Source: Aquabacterium sp. A7-Y
Lineage (GTDB): Bacteria; Pseudomonadota; Gammaproteobacteria; Burkholderiales; Burkholderiaceae_C
Reading direction: 5' to 3'
NCBI RefSeq assembly: GCF_026153205.1
Contig: NZ_JAPFBW010000004.1
Span: forward strand, 62,001-126,000
DNA: 64,000 bases
In this document: in pieces, positions 1 through 7,782 of the stretch
Position numbering within the stretch: the stretch's first letter is position 1
How the letters are laid out: every line of letters starts with the position of its first letter
Program-made: the position numbers and the translations under genes
Notes under the pieces: generated by a model
Database searches by the model: none
What the model saw: the letters and a program-made list of their open reading frames with translations, nothing else
What the model was told of the DNA's origin: nothing

Positions 1-942
1 GGCGACCGTGACGGCGACGGTTTTGTCGAGTACGCCTGCCGCAGCAAGGACGGGCTGGTGCAGCAGGGCTGGAAGGACTCCAACGACTCGGTCTTCCACG
101 CCGACGGCCGCATGGCCGAGCCGCCGATCGCGCTGTGCGAGGTGCAGGCCTATGTCTACGAGGCCAAGGTGCTGGCGGCCGAGATGGCGGTGCATCTCGG
201 CGAGCCGGACCACGCGGTACGGCTGCGCAAAGAGGCCGAGGCGCTGAAGCAGAAGTTCCAGGCCAGCTTCTGGTGCGAGGACATCGGCGCCTACGCGATC
301 GCGCTCGACGGGCACAAGCAGCCCTGCCGCGTCGCGACCTCCAACGCCGGCCATGCCTTGTGGACCGGCATCGCCGCGCCCGAACACGCCCGTCGCATGG
401 CGCAGCGCCTGCTGCATCCCGACTTCTACTCCGGCTGGGGGGTGCGCACGGTGGCCGGCGGGCAGGCCCGCTACAACCCGATGTCCTACCACAACGGCTC
501 GATTTGGCCGCACGACAACGCCCTGATCGCCGCCGGCATGGCGCGCTACGGCTATACGCAGGAAGCCTTGCGGGTGCTGACCGGGCTGTTCGACGCCAGC
601 CTGTTTTTCGGTCAGCACCGGCTGCCGGAGCTGTTCTGCGGCTTCCCCCGCAGGCCGTCGGAAGGGCCGACCCTCTACCCGGTAGCCTGCTCGCCGCAGG
701 CCTGGGCGGCGGCCGCGGTGTTCGGCATGGTGCAGGCCTGCCTGGGGCTGGACTTCCGCGCCGAGCCGGCCGAGGTGGTGTTGAAGTCGCCGCGCCTGCC
801 GGCCTTCGTGGACTGGATGAAAATCCGCCAGCTCTCGATCGGCGGCAGCAGCGTGGACCTGCTGCTGCAGCGCTACGACAACAACGTCGGCATCGAGGTG
901 ACGCGCAAGACCGGCGAGATGGCGGTGCGTGTGGTGATCTGA
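1..942 (+). CDS. Amylo-alpha-1,6-glucosidase-like glycoside hydrolase, 3' part
   Basis: The reading frame is open from the first base, so the 5' part of the gene lies outside the window; 313 C-terminal residues are present. The sequence has the (alpha/alpha)6-barrel signature of glycogen-debranching-type enzymes: GWKDSNDS near the window start, holding the presumed acid Asp, then PMSYHNGSIWPHDNA, and PELFCGF near residue 210, holding the presumed base Glu. Such proteins act on alpha-1,6 branch points or on trehalose/sucrose-like glucosides; the substrate cannot be told from this fragment. It converges with the SGNH hydrolase gene, only 4 bp away. The family is clear, the exact reaction is not. 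Confidence 0.85.
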   Translation, partial: GDRDGDGFVEYACRSKDGLVQQGWKDSNDSVFHADGRMAEPPIALCEVQAYVYEAKVLAAEMAVHLGEPDHAVRLRKEAEALKQKFQASFWCEDIGAYAIALDGHKQPCRVATSNAGHALWTGIAAPEHARRMAQRLLHPDFYSGWGVRTVAGGQARYNPMSYHNGSIWPHDNALIAAGMARYGYTQEALRVLTGLFDASLFFGQHRLPELFCGFPRRPSEGPTLYPVACSPQAWAAAAVFGMVQACLGLDFRAEPAEVVLKSPRLPAFVDWMKIRQLSIGGSSVDLLLQRYDNNVGIEVTRKTGEMAVRVVI

Positions 943-946
943 GTCC

Positions 947-1747
947 TCAGGGCCGCCGCACGAAGGAGGCGGTGCTCAAGAAGGGATCGGCCGCGGCCCG
1001 CTGAGGGGCCGGCAGTCGCTGCGCCATCACGTGGCCCAGATGGCGGGCCCACCGCGCATACAGGCCGGCTCCGGGATGGAAACCGTCCTCCGCGAGTTCC
1101 GAGGCGGCCAGCTGCCCCTCTGCGATCTCCGCAGGCAGCTCGACGTGCACCACCTGCCGGGAGGGCGCCCAGGTCGCCTGCGCCCGGTTGAGCTGCTGCG
1201 CGTCGCGCCCCAGCACGCTCCTCAGCGGCCAGGGCAGCAGTTGGAAATGCTCCAGCGGCGGTGTCGCCGACCACAATACCAGACGGGGCCGGCACTGCTG
1301 GCAAAGCGCCAGCCAGAGCGCGTCGCGCTCGCGCACCGCGCGTGCCGGCGGCACCTGGCTCAAGACGTCGTTCATGCCCAGCACGACCAGCACCGCGTCG
1401 CAGGGCCGCGGTGGCAGCTGGCGCAGCAGCGGCAGCGCGTCCTGCGTGGTCAGGCCGGTGCGCGCGAGCAGCTGCCACGCGACCGGCCGCAACAGGCGCA
1501 GCGCCAGCTCGCGGGCCAGCGGGCCGGCCAGCGCTTCGTCCTGGGTGGTGACACCGACGCCGGCCGCCGAGGAGTCGCCCAGCACCAGCAGGCGCAAGGG
1601 CTCACCGGCAGCCTCCGCGGTACCGGCGGGCGCGGCCAGCCCTTCGCGCGGACCGTCGGCCTCGGGCAGCACCCGCGCCTGCTTGCGCACGCGCAGGCCC
1701 TGCGCCACCAGCAAGGGCGAGAGGGTGAACTTGGTCAGTCCCCACAT
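947..1747 (-). CDS. SGNH/GDSL-type hydrolase (esterase/lipase family)
   Basis: This 266-residue protein carries the SGNH blocks in order: VLGDSSAAG with the presumed nucleophilic Ser, VVLGMNDV with the block III Asn, and EDGFHPG with the Asp and His of block V. Such enzymes deacylate small or polysaccharide-bound esters. No clear signal peptide is visible, although residues 5-15 are hydrophobic. It is the last gene of a minus-strand operon behind the alpha/beta hydrolase (2536-3426) and the crotonase protein (1775-2539), 27 bp downstream of the latter. The substrate is unknown. Confidence 0.8.
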   Translation of the reverse strand: MWGLTKFTLSPLLVAQGLRVRKQARVLPEADGPREGLAAPAGTAEAAGEPLRLLVLGDSSAAGVGVTTQDEALAGPLARELALRLLRPVAWQLLARTGLTTQDALPLLRQLPPRPCDAVLVVLGMNDVLSQVPPARAVRERDALWLALCQQCRPRLVLWSATPPLEHFQLLPWPLRSVLGRDAQQLNRAQATWAPSRQVVHVELPAEIAEGQLAASELAEDGFHPGAGLYARWARHLGHVMAQRLPAPQRAAADPFLSTASFVRRP

Positions 1748-1774
1748 GGTCGCGCGGCCGCTTCCAGCGTCCTT

Positions 1775-2539
1775 TTATTCGAACTTCGAGAAGTCGGGCT
1801 TGCGCTTCTCGAAGAAGGCCTGGAAAGCCTCGCGCGCTTCGGGGCTGCGCAGGCGCTGGCCGAAGATCTCGCCCTCGACGGCGATGGTCTCCTGCACCAG
1901 CTTGGCATGGGCCCGGCGCATCAGCTTTTTGGTCTCGCGCACGGCGGCCGGCGGCAGCTGGTTGAAGCGCTCGGCCATGCGGCGCGCGTGGTGGACCACC
2001 TCGCCAGCCGGCAGAATGGCGTTGACCAGGCGCATCTCCTGGGCCTCCTCGGCGCCGAAGGGATCGCCCAGCAGCAGCTTCTCGGCCGCCTTCACGTGGC
2101 CGGCGTAGAGCGGGATCGTGAAGCTGGACGCGAACTCGGCCACCAGGCCCAGGCTGGTGAAGGGCATCGCGAAGCGCGCGTCGTCGGCCGCGTAGACCAG
2201 GTCGCAATGGGCCAGCAGGGTGGTGCCGATGCCGATCGCGGCCCCGGTCACGGCCGCCACCACCGGCTTCTCGACCGCGGTGAGCTGCTGCATGAACTGG
2301 AACACCGGCGAGTCGCCGCCCTGCGGCGGGCGCTGCATGAAGTCCTCCAGGTCGTTGCCCGAGGTGAAGATGCCCGGCTGTCCGGTGATCAGCACCGCGC
2401 GCACCGTCGTGTCGGCCTGGGCGGCCTTGAGCGCATCCGCCATCGTCTGGTACATCGCGGCCGTCAGCGCGTTTTTCTTTTCGGGACGCGCGATTTCTAT
2501 CGTCTGCACGCCGTTCACGACAGCGGTCTTGATGCTCAT
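1775..2539 (-). CDS. Enoyl-CoA hydratase/isomerase (crotonase) family protein
   Basis: This 254-residue protein has a crotonase fold: ARPEKKNALT near residue 19, the oxyanion-hole segment IFTSGNDLEDF near residue 57, and AAIGIGTTLLAHCDLVYA near residue 100. The later FTSLGLVAEFASSF keeps one Glu-containing catalytic loop, while the first loop has Thr where classical hydratases have Glu. This resembles the delta3-delta2 enoyl-CoA isomerase branch more than a true hydratase. Its start overlaps the stop of the upstream alpha/beta hydrolase gene (ATGA), so the two are translationally coupled. It probably serves degradation of unsaturated fatty acids, next to the beta-oxidation genes. Confidence 0.88.
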   Translation of the reverse strand: MSIKTAVVNGVQTIEIARPEKKNALTAAMYQTMADALKAAQADTTVRAVLITGQPGIFTSGNDLEDFMQRPPQGGDSPVFQFMQQLTAVEKPVVAAVTGAAIGIGTTLLAHCDLVYAADDARFAMPFTSLGLVAEFASSFTIPLYAGHVKAAEKLLLGDPFGAEEAQEMRLVNAILPAGEVVHHARRMAERFNQLPPAAVRETKKLMRRAHAKLVQETIAVEGEIFGQRLRSPEAREAFQAFFEKRKPDFSKFE

Positions 2540-3426
2540 GTCATCTCCTGGTTGAAACTCTGGAAGCCGTGAAACAGCTCACTGGCACGTCGCCACAGTG
2601 TCGCCTCGAACTGCTCGCGGAAAAAGCCGAAATGGCCGATGCGCCCGACGTTGGCGTCCTGTGGCGTGATGCGCTCGATGCGGCGCGGCGCATTGCGGTA
2701 GCAGTCGACCAGCGCATGGGTGCCGCGCTCGGTCATCAGCTCGTCGTCGCTCATCGAGAACGCCACCACCGGGAAACGCGCCTCGGCAAAGGCCTGCTGC
2801 ACATGGTGGCCCTCGGCGCCGACGTGGTAGCCCGGATGCAGGCACCAGCGCCGCCACTGCAGGATCACGCCGCGCGGCAGGTCGCCGACCTTGCGCAGCC
2901 GCCGACCCGGAAAGTAGCCGTACAGGCGGGTCGCCAGGGGCACCAGGACGTGCCAGAAATACAGCACCGTGCGGCGCGTGCGGGGTGCGTTGTCGCGCCA
3001 GTAGCCGCTGCCTGCAGCCACCGAGACCAGGCCGTCGACCCGGCCCCGGTTGCGCAGCAGCCCCGGCAACTGCGCCCCCAGGCTGTGCCCCAGCAGATAG
3101 AGTGGCAGTCCCGGCGCGGCCGCGCGCAAGGCCTCGATCGCGGTGTCGTAGTCGCAGGCCCAGTCGAACAAGTCGGCCTCGAAGCCCTTGAGGCTGCGGG
3201 CCAGCTCGCGCGGCCGGGAGTCGCCCATGCCGCGGTAGTCGAAGGTCGCGACCAGGTAACCCTGCTCCGCCAGCCAGCGGGCGAAGGGGCGGTAGAACTC
3301 CTGGCGCACCCCCATGGCCGGACCGATGAGCACCGCGGCGCGCGCAGTGGCAACCTGCGAGTCGGGCCGGAACAGGCGTGCCGCGATGCGGGCACCGTCC
3401 GGCGTCTGCAGCTCCACGTTTTCCAT
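2536..3426 (-). CDS. Alpha/beta-fold hydrolase
   Basis: This 296-residue protein starts with MENVELQTPDG. I chose this start because GGAGAG lies just upstream; a longer frame to 3492 lacks a recognisable ribosome site. Serine-hydrolase signs are the nucleophile elbow LLGHSLGAQ near residue 110 and the preceding DYRGMGDS segment. It resembles hydrolases annotated as serine aminopeptidase (S33) or YheT-like. It is the first gene of a three-gene operon with the crotonase-family protein (4-base ATGA overlap) and the SGNH hydrolase. The substrate is unknown. Confidence 0.82.
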   Translation of the reverse strand: MENVELQTPDGARIAARLFRPDSQVATARAAVLIGPAMGVRQEFYRPFARWLAEQGYLVATFDYRGMGDSRPRELARSLKGFEADLFDWACDYDTAIEALRAAAPGLPLYLLGHSLGAQLPGLLRNRGRVDGLVSVAAGSGYWRDNAPRTRRTVLYFWHVLVPLATRLYGYFPGRRLRKVGDLPRGVILQWRRWCLHPGYHVGAEGHHVQQAFAEARFPVVAFSMSDDELMTERGTHALVDCYRNAPRRIERITPQDANVGRIGHFGFFREQFEATLWRRASELFHGFQSFNQEMT

Positions 3427-3524
3427 CTCTTCTCTCCTCGATGGCCTGGCCTCGGTCTGGGTGCCGGGGCTCGTCCTGCCCGCCATCCTCACCGCCGCCG
3501 CCCGGTGCGGCGGTCACCTGAGTG

Positions 3525-3555
3525 ACAAGGGCCGCACACGGCGGCCCTTGTTCTT
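3525..3555 (-). terminator. Hairpin at the end of the beta-oxidation block
   Basis: A perfect 10-bp inverted repeat (arms 3526-3535 and 3541-3550, 5-nt loop) lies 58 bp after the thiolase stop and before the alpha/beta hydrolase start. Neither strand has a good T run (GTTCTTC on plus, GTCACT on minus), so it may be a weak terminator or a 3'-end stabilising hairpin. Confidence 0.5.
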
Positions 3556-3607
3556 CACGCGTCCCGTCCGGAACGCCGCCGGGCCGCCGGCGGCGGCCCG
3601 GGGTCGA

Positions 3608-4807
3608 TCAGACCCGCTCGAAGATGCCGGCCGCACCCTGGCCGGTGCCCACGCACATCGTGACCATGCCGTACTTCAGGTTGTGGCGGCGCAACGCATG
3701 CACCACGGTGGCCGCGCGGATCGCGCCGGTGGCGCCCAGCGGGTGGCCGAGGGCGATTGCGCCGCCCATCGGGTTGACCTTGGAGCGGTCCAGGTCCAGC
3801 GAGTTGAGCACCGCCAGCGACTGCGCCGCGAAGGCTTCGTTCAGCTCGATCCAGTCGAGGTCGGAGGCCTGCAGGCCGGCATAGCGCAGCGCGGCCGGGA
3901 TCGCCTCGATCGGGCCGATGCCCATGATCTCGGGCGGCACGCCCTTGACCGCGAAGCTGACAAAGCGGGCCAGCGGCTTCAGGTCGTACTGCTTGATGGC
4001 CTTCTCGGAGGCCAGGATCAGGCAGCCGGCGCCGTCGGAGGTCTGCGAGCTGTTGCCGGCGGTGACGCTGCCCTTGGCCGCGAACACCGTCTTCAGGCGG
4101 CCCAGGCCCTCCAGCGAGGTGTCGGGGCGCGGGCCCTCGTCGACGTCAACGGTGCGGGTCTTGACCTTGATGGAGCCGTCGGCCAGGTTGGGGAAACGCT
4201 CGACGATCTCGACCGGGGTCATCTCGTCGCGGAATTCGCCGGCCTGGATGGCCTTGAGCGCCTTCAGGTGCGACTGCAGCGCGAACTCGTCCTGCGCCTC
4301 GCGCGAGACCTTCCACTGCTGGGCGACCTTCTCCGCCGTCAGGCCCATGCCGTAGGCGATGCCGATGTTCTCGTCCTTGGCGAACACGGCCGGGTTGATC
4401 GAGGGCTTGTTGCCGCTCATCGGCACCATGCTCATCGACTCCACGCCACCGGCGATCATCACGTCGGCCTCGCCGACGCGGATGCGGTCGGCCGCCATCT
4501 GCACCGCGGTGATGCCGGAGGCGCAGAAGCGGTTCACGGTCACGCCGCCGACGGTGTTGGGCAGGCCGGCCAGCAGCGCGGCAATGCGCCCGACGTTCAG
4601 GCCCTGCTCACCCTCGGGCATCGCGCAGCCGATGATGGCGTCCTCGATGGCCTTGGCATCCAGGGTCGGGACCTGCTTCAGCGCGCCCTGCATCGCGGCG
4701 ACCAGCAGGTCGTCGGGGCGGGTGTTCTTGAAGTAGCCGCGGCCGGACTTGCCGATCGGGGTGCGGGTGGCCGCAACGACGTAGGCTTCTTGAATTTGCT
4801 TGCTCAT
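3608..4807 (-). CDS. Acetyl-CoA C-acyltransferase (3-ketoacyl-CoA thiolase)
   Basis: This 399-residue thiolase catalyses the last step of beta-oxidation, splitting 3-ketoacyl-CoA with CoA to give acetyl-CoA. Catalytic residues are visible: the nucleophile Cys95 in NRFCASG, His355 in IALGHPLGATG and Cys385 in CVGTGQGAAGIFE. Length is normal for the family. CGGAGA stands 8 bases before the ATG. It follows the fused dehydrogenase/hydratase gene by 18 bp, so both are one operon and probably form a functional pair like FadN-FadA of Bacillus. The chain-length preference cannot be read from the sequence. Confidence 0.95.
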   Translation of the reverse strand: MSKQIQEAYVVAATRTPIGKSGRGYFKNTRPDDLLVAAMQGALKQVPTLDAKAIEDAIIGCAMPEGEQGLNVGRIAALLAGLPNTVGGVTVNRFCASGITAVQMAADRIRVGEADVMIAGGVESMSMVPMSGNKPSINPAVFAKDENIGIAYGMGLTAEKVAQQWKVSREAQDEFALQSHLKALKAIQAGEFRDEMTPVEIVERFPNLADGSIKVKTRTVDVDEGPRPDTSLEGLGRLKTVFAAKGSVTAGNSSQTSDGAGCLILASEKAIKQYDLKPLARFVSFAVKGVPPEIMGIGPIEAIPAALRYAGLQASDLDWIELNEAFAAQSLAVLNSLDLDRSKVNPMGGAIALGHPLGATGAIRAATVVHALRRHNLKYGMVTMCVGTGQGAAGIFERV

Positions 4808-4825
4808 GATTGATTCTCCGAGCGA

Positions 4826-7210
4826 TCAGTTGCGGACCGGCTTGCCGGTCTGCAGCATGCCCATGATGCGTTCTTGGGTCTTGGGGTTGTCCAGCAGCGA
4901 GCAGAAGTGCTTGCGCTCCAGCGCCATCAGGTATTCCTCGGTCACCAGCGAGCCGCCTTCGACCTCGCCGCCGCAGAGCACGTCCGCAATCAGGCTGCTG
5001 ATGTGGTAGTCGTGCTGGCTGATGAAGCCGCCGTCGCGCATGTTGACCAGCTGGTTCTTGATGCTGGCGATGCCCGAGCGCCCGGCCACCGGGAAGGGGC
5101 GACGCACCGGCGGGCGGTAGCCGCTGTCGAACAGCGACTTGGCCTGCTGGATCGCGACGTAGAGCAGCTCGTCCTTGTTGGGCACGATCACGTCGCTGTC
5201 GAGCAGGTAGCCCAGCTTGCGCGACTCGATCGCGCTGGTGCCGACCTTGGCCATCGCGGCACCCGTGAAGCCTTCGGTCAGGAAGGTCAGGATGAAGGCG
5301 CCGGCATTGCCCGCGGCCGCCATCTCGGCCGCACGGCGGGCGATGTAGGTCAGGCCGCCGGCACCCGGGATCAGGCCCACGCCGACTTCGACCAGGCCGA
5401 CGTAGCTTTCCATCGCGGCAACCCGCTTGGCGGAGTAGACCGCCAGCTCGCAGCCGCCGCCCAGCGCCATGCCGCGGATCGCGGAGACCACCGGCACGTT
5501 GGCGTAGCGCAGGCGCAGCATCGCGTCCTGCAGCTTCTTCTCCTCGGCCTCGATGGCCTTGGAGCCGCCCGCCATGAAGGCCGGCAGCATGGCCTGCAGG
5601 TCGGCTCCGGCCGAGAAGGGATCATCCGGCGACCAGACCACCACACCCTTGTACTGCGCCTCGGCCAGATCGACCGCCTTCAGCAGACCTTCGACCACGC
5701 CCGGGCCGATGGCGTGCATCTTGGTCTTGATGCTGACGATGACGACCTCGTCGTCCAGCGTCCACAGGCGCACCGAGTCGTCCTCGTGCAGGGTCTTGCC
5801 GGCGGTCTCGGGGGCGGCGGCACCCGAGCCCAGCACATCCTCGGAGAACAGCTGGCGCTGGTAGACCGGCAGCTTGCTGCGCGGCACATAGGTCTTCTTC
5901 GCGGGCGACCACGACCCTTCGGCCGTGTGCACACCCTCGCGGCCGTCGAACACCCAGGCAGGCAGCGGCGCCTTGCTCAGGGCCTTGCCGGCGTCGATGT
6001 CGTCCTTGATCCACTGGGCGACCTGCTTCCAGCCGGCGGCCTGCCACAGCTCGAAGGGGCCCTGCTTCCAGCCGAAACCCCAGCGGATCGCGAAGTCGAC
6101 GTCACGCGCGGTCTCGGCGATGTCTTCCAGGTGCACGGCGCAGTAGTGGAAACCGTCGCGGAAGATGGCCCACAGGAATTGCGCCTGCGGGTTGCTCGAC
6201 TCGCGCAACAGCTTCAGGCGCTCGGCGGCGGGCTTCTTCAGGATGCGGGCGACCAGCTCGTCGGCCTTGCCGCCAGCCGGCACGTAGTCCGCCTTGGCCG
6301 GGTCCAGGCGCAGGATGTCCTTGCCGGCCTTCTTGTAGAAGCCGGCGCCGGTCTTCTGGCCCAGCGCGCCCTTCTCGATCAGCTTGGCCAGCACGGGCGG
6401 CGTCGCATAGGTGGGGAAGAAGGGGTCGTCAGCCAGGTTGTCCTGCAGCGTCTTGATGACGTGGGCCATCGTGTCCAGGCCCACCACGTCCGCGGTGCGG
6501 AAGGTGCCGGAGCTGGCGCGGCCGAGCTTCTTGCCCGTCAGGTCGTCGACGACGTCATAGGACAGGCCGAAGTTCTCGGCTTCCTTGATGGTCGCCAGCA
6601 TGCCGGCGATGCCGACGCGGTTGGCGATGAAGTTGGGGGTGTCCTTCGCGCGCACCACACCCTTGCCGACGCTGCTGGTGACGAAGCTCTCGAGCTGGTC
6701 GAGGATCGCCGGCTGCGTGGTCGGGGTCGGAATCAGCTCGACCAGGTACATGTAGCGCGGCGGGTTGAAGAAATGGATGCCGCAGAAGCGCGGCTTGATC
6801 TCTTCGGGCAGCGCCTCGGACAGCTTGGTGATAGACAGGCCCGAGGTGTTGGAGGCGACGATGGCATGCGGCGCCACGAAGGGAGCGATCTTCTTGTAGA
6901 GATCGAGCTTCCAGTCCATGCGTTCGGCGATCGCCTCGATGATGAGGTCGCACTCCTTGAGCTGCTCCAGGTGCTCTTCGTAGTTGGCCTGGCCGATCAG
7001 TGCGGCGTCTTCGGGCACGCCCAGCGGGGCCGGCTTGAGCTTCTTGAGGTTGTCGATCGCCTTGGTCACGATCCCGTTTTTCGGGCCTTCCTTGGCGGGC
7101 AAGTCGAACAGCACGACCGGCACCTTGACATTGACCAGATGGGCAGCGATCTGCGCACCCATCACGCCGGCACCGAGCACGGCGACTTTGCGGACTTGGA
7201 ATCGACTCAC
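4826..7210 (-). CDS. 3-hydroxyacyl-CoA dehydrogenase / enoyl-CoA hydratase fusion (FadN-like)
   Basis: This 794-residue bifunctional beta-oxidation enzyme has the dehydrogenase first and the crotonase last, the reverse of E. coli FadB/FadJ and the same order as Bacillus FadN. The N-terminal Rossmann motif VLGAGVMGAQ (Gly13-Gly18) binds NAD; SNTSGLSI and GIHFFNP hold the dehydrogenase catalytic Ser and His. The hydratase part lies after about residue 490 and includes GMALGGGCELAVYSAKR. The start is GTG, preceded by TAGGAG. Downstream thiolase and upstream DUF2147 and acyl-CoA dehydrogenase genes run the same way. Confidence 0.93.
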   Translation of the reverse strand: MSRFQVRKVAVLGAGVMGAQIAAHLVNVKVPVVLFDLPAKEGPKNGIVTKAIDNLKKLKPAPLGVPEDAALIGQANYEEHLEQLKECDLIIEAIAERMDWKLDLYKKIAPFVAPHAIVASNTSGLSITKLSEALPEEIKPRFCGIHFFNPPRYMYLVELIPTPTTQPAILDQLESFVTSSVGKGVVRAKDTPNFIANRVGIAGMLATIKEAENFGLSYDVVDDLTGKKLGRASSGTFRTADVVGLDTMAHVIKTLQDNLADDPFFPTYATPPVLAKLIEKGALGQKTGAGFYKKAGKDILRLDPAKADYVPAGGKADELVARILKKPAAERLKLLRESSNPQAQFLWAIFRDGFHYCAVHLEDIAETARDVDFAIRWGFGWKQGPFELWQAAGWKQVAQWIKDDIDAGKALSKAPLPAWVFDGREGVHTAEGSWSPAKKTYVPRSKLPVYQRQLFSEDVLGSGAAAPETAGKTLHEDDSVRLWTLDDEVVIVSIKTKMHAIGPGVVEGLLKAVDLAEAQYKGVVVWSPDDPFSAGADLQAMLPAFMAGGSKAIEAEEKKLQDAMLRLRYANVPVVSAIRGMALGGGCELAVYSAKRVAAMESYVGLVEVGVGLIPGAGGLTYIARRAAEMAAAGNAGAFILTFLTEGFTGAAMAKVGTSAIESRKLGYLLDSDVIVPNKDELLYVAIQQAKSLFDSGYRPPVRRPFPVAGRSGIASIKNQLVNMRDGGFISQHDYHISSLIADVLCGGEVEGGSLVTEEYLMALERKHFCSLLDNPKTQERIMGMLQTGKPVRN

Positions 7211-7230
7211 GGAGTTCTCCTAGATATTCG

Positions 7231-7262
7231 GCCGGCGCCCTCCCGATGGAGAGGGCGCCGGC
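7231..7262 (-). terminator. GC-rich 12-bp hairpin after the DUF2147 gene
   Basis: A perfect 12-bp inverted repeat (arms 7231-7242 and 7251-7262, 8-nt loop) starts 6 bp after the DUF2147 stop. It lacks a T run, so it may be a partial terminator or an RNA-stabilising hairpin between the DUF2147 and FadN-like genes. Confidence 0.5.
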
Positions 7263-7268
7263 GCAGAC

Positions 7269-7712
7269 TCATTCGACGCGTTGCCAGACCTGCGTGCGCC
7301 CCAGCAGGGGAGCACCGATATAGCCGCGCACTTCGAGCTTCTGGCCGCCTTCGGTGGGTTTGAGCCTCACCTTGTAGACCTTGCCGTTGTTGGGATCGAG
7401 GATGTCGCCACCATCCCAGAGCTGGGCATCCTCGGCGTTTTTCTTGACGTTGCGAATGATCGTCAAGCCCGCCACCGGCTTGTCCTTGCGCTCGTCGGAA
7501 CACTTCTCGCAGACCGCGTCCGGCTTGGCCTCGGGGTCGAGAATCTTCTCGACCTTGCCATTCAGCACGCCGTTGGTCTCCTGGATGCGCACCAGCGACT
7601 TCTCCTTCTTGGTGCCGTCGTCGATGGTCTTCCACAGGCCGACCGGCGAGGTGTTCGCGAAGGCGCCGCCGCAGACGAAGGCGGCGGCGACGAGGGCCAG
7701 AAGCTTGTTCAT
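7269..7712 (-). CDS. DUF2147 family exported protein
   Basis: This 147-residue protein begins with a signal peptide (MNKLLALVAAAFVCGGAFA, cleavage after AFA). The mature part shows the DUF2147 pattern: PVGLWKTIDD near its start, CEKCSDERKDKPVAGLTIIRN in the middle and a WDGGDILDPNNGKVYKVRL segment. The family is a small beta-barrel of unknown function in the periplasm; the two cysteines three residues apart could bind metal or form a disulfide. It lies between the acyl-CoA dehydrogenase and the FadN-like gene, where a link to fatty-acid use is possible but unproven. Confidence 0.85.
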   Translation of the reverse strand: MNKLLALVAAAFVCGGAFANTSPVGLWKTIDDGTKKEKSLVRIQETNGVLNGKVEKILDPEAKPDAVCEKCSDERKDKPVAGLTIIRNVKKNAEDAQLWDGGDILDPNNGKVYKVRLKPTEGGQKLEVRGYIGAPLLGRTQVWQRVE

Positions 7713-7782
7713 ATGTTCTCCTTGATGGTGTTGGATGCCGGGCAGACCGCGTTGGACAGGCGGGCCGCCCGACCGGCCCAGC